This document shows positions 56,640 through 64,000 of a stretch of DNA of 64,000 bases, one piece after another (the first letter of the stretch is position 1; every line of letters begins with the position of its first letter). The DNA is from Diphasiastrum complanatum (taxonomy: Eukaryota; Streptophyta; Lycopodiopsida; Lycopodiales; Lycopodiaceae), in the NCBI GenBank assembly GCA_029204225.1, contig CM055102.1, forward strand, positions 34,280,585 through 34,344,584, read 5' to 3'. Position numbers and translations under genes: made by a program. The notes under the pieces are model-generated. The model saw only the letters and a list, made by a program, of their open reading frames with translations. It did not search any database and had not been told where the DNA came from.

Positions 56640-56652
56640 TGGTATCAGAGCC
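56640..56652 (+). other. tRNA-iMet primer-binding site of copia C
   Basis: TGGTATCAGAGCC begins immediately after the LTR CA. Confidence 0.95.
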
Positions 56653-57394
56653 TACCTAAGGTTACCATGCATTTTGATCCATTTAATTGAAAACTATTCA
56701 TCAATCTTGAGCTAGAAATTGTCAAGGCCCATTTTCCTAGCTATCTTGTTCAATTTTGGATCAAAAGAGACCAAAAGGACATTGATTGGGTCTGACCTGG
56801 TACTGTACGGAATCAAGTGCTCAGACACATGTGAGGAACATTCAATTTCAGTTTGGAAGTTCTCTCTCATGCTTGATCCATTTATCTTGGTTGATAGCTT
56901 GTTTTGAAACTATTTTTGTAAGTTTTTGATGCAATCAATTTCATTCCATTTGGTTGAGCCAATCAGAAGTTATAAGCTTTTGAAGAGGGTTAGGTAGGGC
57001 ACCTAGACCTGGGTGGACACATTTGGTTTGGTCAAGAGATTGCTTGGTTGATCCAAAATCACAGTTGTATGCTTACCAATCTCATCTATATGTGATCTTG
57101 GAACTGTTTTGAGATCTTAGCTATTTTGTTTCATGCAATATCATTGTATTTGAGTCAAATTTGGTTTCTTAGTGTACTTCACACGTGCTAAGAGTGTTTG
57201 ATCCTAAATTTGCCTATACTCCATCATTTGATGTGAAATAGATCTTGTTTTAGAGAGATTTGTGTAGCTAGTGAGAATCAGTTCACAAATAGTTGCAAGA
57301 TCCTTCATAGGAGGAGATAGTACTCTATTATTGGATCCTATTGAGAGTGTGTAGCAACATTTATTGTTCATCATTTGAGTTTTCTTCACTTCAA
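56653..57394 (+). other. Leader of copia C
   Basis: Non-coding 742 bp between primer site and gag start. No packaging signal can be pointed to. Confidence 0.6.
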
Positions 57395-58652
57395 ATGTCT
57401 TCAATGGGTTCATCCTTGTTGGAACCAAGTGAAAGATTGTCCACTTCAAACTATTCAATTTGGAAAATGAGGATGGAGTCCATCTTGATCCTTCAAGATG
57501 TGATGGACATAGTTCTTGGCCTTGAAGAAGAACCACAAGTTCTTCAAGAGGTTCAAAAATACAAAAAGAGGGCTAGGATGGCTCTTCACTACATTAAGAT
57601 GAATGTCTCTAATGAGATGTTGAGGGAGATAGGTACTTGTACAACAACCAAAGAAGCTTGGGGTTGTCTCAAGTCTATCTATGAGGCTAAGAATACCTCT
57701 AGGCTTCTCACTCTTAGGAATCAAATCTTTCAAAGTAGCCAAAAGAGTGATGAGAGTGCATCTAGTTATGTTTATTCATAGAGAACTTTCTTGTATTGGT
57801 GATTCCATCAATCAAAATGAGCTAGTTCAAGTCATTCTCAATGGCTTGAGAAGTGAATTTGATAACCTTGTCCAATCCTATGCCATTAAAGAGGAGCTAC
57901 CAAGTTTGGAGGCTCTCCAAAGTGTGCTAATTTCAAAAGAATCAAGACAAGAGTACAAGCTCTTGAGGATGGACAAGCTCTCTCTCACTCATAATGATGG
58001 CAAAGCTCTCTTTGCCAAGGATAAGCACAAAGGGAGGAGCAAGAACCAACATCAACAATCCTCAAGCAAGGACAAAGTCAAATCCAAAGACAAAGATGAG
58101 GAGGAAGATGATTCCTCTAATGCTTCATCATCCAAGCTTAAGAAGAAGAAGATCAAGTGCTTTTATTGTGGCAAGAAAGGCCATTATGCCACCAATTGCT
58201 TCAAGAAGAAGAATCAACTCAAGCAAGCCAACATTACCAATGAGAAGGAAGACACTGTTGCAAGTGATGGAGAGGGATCTCTTATGGTCTCTAGTTTCTC
58301 ATCTACTCCTTTCAAGAAGGACGGCCTATGGTATATTGATAGTGGAGCCTCTTCACATATGTGTAGCTCCAAGGACTCCTTCTCTTCTATTGCACCTTAT
58401 GATGGAGTCAAGAAATCAATATACACAACAAATGTTTTTGAATGTCCTATTGAAGGCATAGGGAACATTCCCTTGAAGCTTGCATCCTCTAAAGTTCTTT
58501 CTCTCTCTAAAGCTCTTTATGTACCTAAGCTTACCAAGAATCTTATTATTGTTGGCCAATTGCTTGATAATGGCCTTGATGTAAAATTCAATGTTGATAC
58601 TTGCACTATCAAGAAGAATGATGAGATACTTGCATTAGGATCTAGATTTTGA
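57395..58652 (+). pseudogene. Copia C gag and protease
   Basis: Gag starts at ATG 57395 (MSSMGSSLLEPSERLSTSNY). A one-base shift near 57770 moves the frame; the 323-codon part then runs 57681-58652. It includes gag helices (ELVQVILNGLRSEFDNLVQS), a Lys/Ser-rich linker, the zinc knuckle CFYCGKKGHYATNC and the protease site LWYIDSGASSHMC, ending VGQLLDNGLDV. TGA at 58650 interrupts before GIYKL. Confidence 0.9.
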
Positions 58653-59246
58653 GGCATCTATAAACTAGATCCAAATTAGTATGTGAATACTTGTAATGTT
58701 GCTCTTGTGAACAAGCTCTCTATGGAGGAATTATGGCATAGGAGGTTGGGACATCCCAACTATAAATCCATGCTCTCTATGATCAAAGAAGCCAAAACTA
58801 TTGGCTTGCCAAAGTCATTCTCCAAGAAGATCAAGCCTTGTGAGGCTTGTGCTATTGCTAAATCTCACAAAAAGCCATTTACAAGATCTTCTATCAAAAG
58901 CAAACATCCTTTGGAGTTAATCCACTCGGATGTGCATTTTTCATCAACTACGAGCAAGGGAGGAGCCACTTGTTTTGTTACTTTCATTGATGATTTCACA
59001 AGATTCACTTGGATATATCTTCTTGCTTCTAAATCTATGGTGTTTGATCATTTCCTTATTTTCAAAGCTTATGTAGAGAAGCAAATCTCATTCAAGATTA
59101 AAGCTCTTAGAAGAGATGGAGGTGGCAAATATATCTCCAATAAATTTCAAGATTTTTGTGAGCTTGAAGGCATCAAAAGAGAGTTCTCTTGTGCCTACTC
59201 TCCATTAATTGTGCAAATTATCTTTGCAATAGGCTCCCACATATAG
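58653..59246 (+). pseudogene. Copia C pre-integrase and integrase core
   Basis: LWHRRLGHPNYKS...CEACAIAKSHK is the zinc domain. LELIHSDVHFSS (first Asp), TCFVTFIDDFTRFTWIYLL and RRDGGGKYIS follow, where the family usually has SDGGGEY. The core stops at YSPL: the PQQNGVVERKNR block with the catalytic Glu is deleted and the frame changes. Confidence 0.88.
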
Positions 59247-60961
59247 CTCTTGGAGGAAAGTCACCATATGAAATCTTATATTTGAAGAAGCCTAAGGTTG
59301 ATCACCTTAGAGTTTTTGGATGCATATGCTTTGTCCATATTCCCTTGGAAACAAGGAAGAAGGAAAATCCTAGTGCATGCAAAGGGATCATGGTTGGATA
59401 CTCATCCACCAAGAAGGCCTATAGAGTTTTTATACTCTCTACTTCTCAAGTTATTGAAAGTAGAGATGTTGTCTTTCATGAAGATCAACACTCATCTTTT
59501 GAAGAGGCCGAGATCAAGAAATCTATGGATGCATCACCAATTATTGGTTTTGAAGACAATCATGATATGATGGGGTCGAGATTTGAAGAAGACTCTCCTT
59601 GGATTTTCTCACCAAGAAGATCCATGAGAGATAGATCCGAGCCTAAGAGGCTCTCATATGTTGACAAAGGCAAACAAGTGGATCTTGATTCCACTAATTA
59701 TGTTTTTTATGTCTCTCATGAAGAGCCAAAGAATGTACAAGAGGCACTCAATACCAAGGAGTGGTATGATGCCATGAAGCAAGAGTATGATGCATTGATC
59801 ACCAACAATACTTGGGAGCTTGTGGATCCTCCATCCAACAAGCATGTGACTGGTTGCAAGTGGGTATTTCGGATCAAGTTCAATCATGATGGCACCATCA
59901 ACAAGCATAAAGCAAGATTATGTGCCAAAGGATTTGCTCAAATCCATGGCCTTGATTATGAGGAGACCTTTGCACCCGTTGCAAAGATGGTGACAATAAA
60001 AATTCTTATTGCTCTTGCTTGTTTCTTCAAGTGGAAGGTGTTCCAATTAGATGTATCCAATGCTTTTCTAAATGGTTATCTTGAGGAGGAGATCTATATG
60101 GAACAACCTCGAGGATTCATCAAGGATGAGTCCAAAGTGTGCTTGCTCTTCAAAAGTCTTTATGGACTCAAGCAAGCACCAAGATCATGGTATTCAAGAC
60201 TTAACTCTTTTCTTATCTCACTAGGATTTACTCTTAGTGACTATGATCCTTCCATGTATCTAAAGTTTGTTGATAGCAATATTGTCATTCTTCTAATTTA
60301 TGTTGATGACATTATTCTTTGTGGAAGTTGTATCAAGCTAGTGGATGAAACTAAGCTAGCACTTGGATGTGAGTTTAAAATGCAAGATCTAGGAGAGATG
60401 CATTACATCCTAGGCCTAGAAATTGATTTTTATGAAAGTCATGTCTTTATATGCCAATCTAGATATGCTCACTCTATGTTGAAAAAATTTCAGATGGAAA
60501 ATTCTAAGAGCATAGATACTCCAATGGAGCAAATTGTAAAAGATCCTAATAAAGGTGATGAAAGATCCTTTGAGGACATCACACTTTTTAGGAGTCTTGT
60601 AGGCTCCTTGATTTGGCTTACCATTACTAGGCCCGATCTAAGTTTTTGTGTGCACAAATTGAGTCAATTTATGCAAGATCCTAAGATCCATCATTGGAAG
60701 ACGGCCAAGAGGATTCTAAGATATGTATCTTCATCTTGTGATTATGGTCTACTCTATAAAAGTGAAGATCTATCCATTGTTGGCTACTCGGATTCGGACT
60801 TTGCAAGTGACAAGATGGATCGAAAGTCTATTAGTGCATACATTATCTTTCTTGGAGGCAATCTAATATCTTGGCTTTCCAAAAAGCAAGATACTATATC
60901 TCTCTCTTCATGTGAGGCCGAGTACAAAACACTCACTACAACTACCAAAGAGGTGCTTTGA
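59189..60961 (+). pseudogene. Copia C integrase C-terminus, RT and RNase H
   Basis: 590 open codons run from NCANYLCNRLPHIAL (integrase, after the deletion) through VFGCICFVHIP, the RT start WELVDPPSNKHVTGCKWVF, YGLKQAPRSWYS and the catalytic YVDDIILCG, to RNase H (GYSDSDFASD, SLSSCEAEYK). The stop at 60959-60961 is TGA for the Trp of the family motif (KEVL-W-IKRLL). The frame then continues to 61264. Confidence 0.92.
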
Positions 60962-61264
60962 ATCAAGAGGTTATTAATGGAGCTAAAGTGCATCAAGGAA
61001 GATGCTCTACCAATGATCAAGTGTGATAACATCTCGGCCCAAGCTCTTGCCAATAATCCCATATTTCATGCAAGAAGCAAGCACATAGAAGTGGCACACC
61101 ATTTTGTGAGAGAAAAGCTTATTGGAGGAGAAATCTATTTGGAGCATGTCAACTCGTCCTCTTGTATTGCCGATCTACTCACCAAGCCTTTTAGCAAAAG
61201 TGATTTCATCAAACATAGATCTAATCTTGGAGTTATATCAAGATCAATGCTTAAATCTTCATAG
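60962..61264 (+). pseudogene. Copia C RNase H C-terminal part
   Basis: In frame with the preceding segment after the TGA: CDNISAQALANNPIFHARSK, HFVREKLIGG and CIADLLTKPFSKSDF, the normal end of copia pol. The natural stop TAG precedes the purine tract AGGAGGA at 61275-61281. Confidence 0.9.
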
Positions 61265-61282
61265 ATAATTTTTTAGGAGGAT

Positions 61283-62020
61283 TGTGAAGAATTGAAAAAG
61301 ATTATCTATGTTAGATATAGGGGTCTTATGTTTTTTACATCAAGCATCTAGGTGTAGGATGTTGAGAGGAACAAATATGGCATAGATGACAAATTATGCA
61401 TTTCCACTTGTAATGCCACTATTGAGCCAAAATAGAGTAAGCGGCTAAACTCGTGCCAATTAGAGTGTAGACAAGTGTAATACCTTTGTTTGATGAATTC
61501 TAAGATGTCTAATAGGATTTAGAGGTGGGAACCGTGTGAGGTCCAATAGGAATTTGAGGTGTGCTTGAATATAGTCCAATAGAATTAAGAGGTGCATGGA
61601 TCAATGGTCCAATAGGATTAAGAGGTGACAAAGTGTGGTCCAATCATAGTTAAGCATGGTGGTAGCTCGTGGATCTACTAGTATCATTGTACTCCTCATT
61701 TTGGATCTAATTGATTTGGTGATTGTGTGGATTTTGAGTGTCATTGAGTTTCTAGCTTTCTCTCTCTACTCGAGAGCTCATGATGGCTTTTCTCTCTCTA
61801 CCCGAGGAGAGCAGCTTGTTTTTACTTGGAATAATTTTTGAATACTTCCCACATGTGTGAGTGAGAGTTGGAAGTGATTGAATGCATGTAGTAGTGTGTT
61901 TTTGCTTTAGGATCTAAGATTGATCTTGAATCTCAATCTAGTCTTGATCTTGGTGCATCTACACACCTTAGGAGATCACAAAGTACATGTTGTGGACAAT
62001 CCACACGTGTGAAATCAACA
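61283..62020 (+). repeat. 3' LTR of copia C
   Basis: 738 bp, a close match to the 5' LTR with roughly a dozen substitutions seen. It is followed by the target duplication atttt. Confidence 0.95.
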
Positions 62021-63548
62021 ATTTTCACAGACAGTCTCATTAGCTATAGAAACAATATTGATATTCATATCCTTGAACATTTTGTTATGATGCATGTAGA
62101 AGATTGAACGCATATTTAAGTGACCTAGTCTTTGATGCCAAACATGAGCATCAGATTACTCACAGTAAGTGCATAATCATGACTCAAGATATACATATTT
62201 CCTTCTTTGTGTGCAGAGAGGATTTCATTAGAATTTCCATCAAAAATAGTACATCGACTAGCAATAATCAAAGTTCTATAGCCTTGATCGGTGATCTTGC
62301 TAATAGACAATAAGTTCTTTGTTAAATTGGGTACGTAAAGTACACCGTTTAGCTGTCTAGTGATGTCGTCAAGGAACTAGAGTCGGACAATGCCTTGGCC
62401 TTCGACTTTGTGGGAGCTTGAGTCGCCAAAGAAAATGTACTTTGAGTCCATTGTTGTGAGAGTAAAGAAAAGGTTCTTACATGGTGTCATGTGTTGTGAA
62501 GCACCTGAATCAAGATACCATTGACAGACATCTCTACTTGGTTGGTCTTGTACCATCGGCGCCTTGTCATCCTCTTAGAATTTCTGATAGAGTCAGAACC
62601 TCCGTCTTGTGCTGCTGTATTTTCTTCCTCGCTTCATTCTGCTTGAGGATGTGACAATCCTTAATGTCATGGTTTGATCTTTTGCAATACCTGCAAAAGA
62701 GTTTGGTCTTGGATGAATGTTGTTGACGATTGTGTTGTTGTTTTCCTTGTTGCGTTGAGACTGGCTGCTCCGCCTTTGTCTTCTTGTCCTTGAAATTCTT
62801 ATTCTTGGACTGATGCATATTAGAGTACAATCATTGACTTGGTACTTGTTGTGGATAAGCTTTTTCTCTTGACTTCTTCCTGCAAAAGACTTGTTGTCAG
62901 CTTCTGGAGAGACAGTGCAAGAGTATTGCTCAAAAGCAACACTAGATTGTCATAGGAGGATGGAAGACTGGTGAGAAGAGACATTGTTAAGTCTTCTTCT
63001 GAAATAGGAAAACCTATTGATTCAGCAACTGTCAACTGTTTGAATTCATTCAAGTGATCATTGACTGAGGTGTCTTCGTTCATCTTGAGTGTAAGGACCT
63101 TCTTTCTCAGAATGAGCCGAGTTGATATATCTAAAGTCTCACAGATATTTGTTAGGATATCTCACGCTTCTTTGGAGGGGTGTTATTTAATACATGGGCA
63201 ATCTGAGTGTCTTTCAGATTCAAAGATACAATGGCAAGTGCTTTGCCATCCTTTGCTTCCCATGTTGGAAGTAGTTCAAGTTCTGCCGGTTTGGCTATTG
63301 AACCGTTTACGTATCCCCAAAGTTTCTTCTCGATTAAGATCATCCTCATCTTGAACTTCCACATGTGGAAGTCATCTTTGTTGAGTTTGTTGATCAAGCA
63401 ATTTCTTAGGTTAAACCTTCAATTGTAATCGACTAGCAGAGATAGAACACAAACAACATGAATAAGCTCTATAGAACAAGAACGTATTAAGTTCTATTAT
63501 GAATCCTAAACTCTAGTAATCCAATAACTCAGTGCTCTGATACCAATC
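62021..63548 (-). pseudogene. Copia D, right part: protease, zinc knuckle, gag
   Basis: On the minus strand gag begins near 63430 (INKLNKDDFHMWKFKMRMIL at 63397) and continues with DHLNEFKQLTVAESIGFPIS and LLTSLPSSYDNLVLLL. The zinc knuckle CRYCKRSNHDIKDC is complete (about 62690). The protease follows (WYLDSGASQHMTP near 62510, LYVPNLTKNLLSISKITD near 62320). Frame breaks and stops separate the parts. It joins the integrase at 55902 across copia C. Confidence 0.85.
63532..63545 (-). other. tRNA-iMet primer-binding site of copia D
   Basis: The minus strand reads TGGTATCAGAGCAC, three bases inside the LTR end at 63549. Confidence 0.85.
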
Positions 63549-64000
63549 TGCTGATGATGGAACAAAATTATTATTAAAAAACAGTGATAATTGTGTTAAT
63601 AGGATCATGGATTACTTAGAGAACGGAGATTGTGAGTTGTTATTTTGTGTTGAATAAGATTATTAGTGTAGGAGTCTTAGACTGCCGTGAAAGAGAGATT
63701 GCAGAAACGACTAGGCATATGAGACAACCATGCAATCCTCTAATGCTCATAATCTGATATGAAGAGAATGTAGAAATAACTTAGGCGTCAGAGACAGCCA
63801 TACATTTTTTTATAATGATATTTACATAAGAGGAGTGAGAGTTAATTTCATTCAACAAGAATGCAAAGATGTAGAACAATAGAGAATCCGTATAATAATA
63901 TTGTAACGCGACAATCAGATCACAATACAATTGCACTGATAAGCACTTGATCCTACTTAAAAACTCAAATCAATTGCTAAAGTTCTAAATATCTCTCTCT
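63549..64000 (-). repeat. 5' LTR of copia D (runs off right edge)
   Basis: It begins with TG on the plus strand (the CA terminus in minus orientation) right next to the primer site. Its outer end lies beyond 64000. Confidence 0.75.

Larger units (their letters stand above)
55903..62020 (+). mobile_element. Copia C, near full-length Ty1/copia element
   Basis: The 6.1-kb element has LTRs of about 737 bp, a primer site, gag, protease, integrase, RT and RNase H, and a purine tract before the 3' LTR. A perfect 5-bp duplication atttt flanks it (55898-55902 and 62021-62025). The coding part has frameshifts, stops and an internal integrase deletion. It is inserted into copia D. Confidence 0.95.

Overview
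The window is nuclear DNA of a land plant with a transposon-rich genome. The evidence is nested Ty1/copia and Ty3/gypsy LTR retrotransposons primed by initiator-Met tRNA, plant-type hAT DNA transposons, long GA/CT microsatellites, and an intron-containing RNA-binding-protein gene of plant type. The species cannot be named from the sequence; giant introns point to a large genome.

One host gene organises the window. A tandem-RRM protein gene is on the minus strand, with its start codon at 40522-40520. Eight exons (172 codons, no reading-frame break, canonical GT..AG introns) were read. Exons 1-7 lie within 1.45 kb (40522-39077). Exon 8 (20277-20201) lies 18.8 kb downstream, across an intron filled with nested transposons. 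No further exon was seen to the left, so intron 8 probably runs past position 1. On that reading, everything from 1 to 20200 is also intron.

Left part (1-20200): remnants of copia element E (1-2445, minus), gypsy gag G1 (2960-5107, minus) carrying a copia protease scrap, and copia A (minus). Copia A is interrupted by an almost complete chromovirus (5356-10193, TSD acagc), by hAT-1 (10518-11477, 8-bp TSD) and by copia B (13089-17831, minus). hAT remnants and a copia gag scrap follow.

Middle part (20278-39076, intron 7): hAT-3 (21876-22522), probable hAT-4, then a nest. hAT-5 (23795-37942, TSD gtatggag) contains hAT-6 (24048-37264, near-perfect 8-bp TSD). hAT-6 contains a 6.76-kb copia B insertion (24138-30898, TSD ggcgg) that has carried along 1.35 kb of copia A. 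hAT-6 encodes a decayed BED/DUF659/dimerisation transposase with introns and an AT-hook tail.

Two observations stand out. First, the hAT elements share a CATAG-type terminus and 8-bp target duplications, but each carries its own CG-containing subterminal word (GAATCG, GAACCG, GAAACG, GGAACG, GGTACCGC). Second, copia B and its copia A flank form two arms of about 6.09 kb in opposite orientation (11742-17831 and 24807-30896) on either side of exon 8. The pre-mRNA could therefore form a long hairpin around that exon.

Right part (40523-64000): AT-rich sequence with a SINE-like fragment, a frameshifted U2AF35-like pseudogene with a 216-bp tandem duplication, three very long GA/CT tracts, an LTR end with a primer site, gypsy and copia scraps, and copia D (minus). 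Copia D is interrupted by nearly complete copia C (55903-62020, TSD atttt). All retroelement reading frames are broken, often by TGG, CGA or CAG codons turned into stops.
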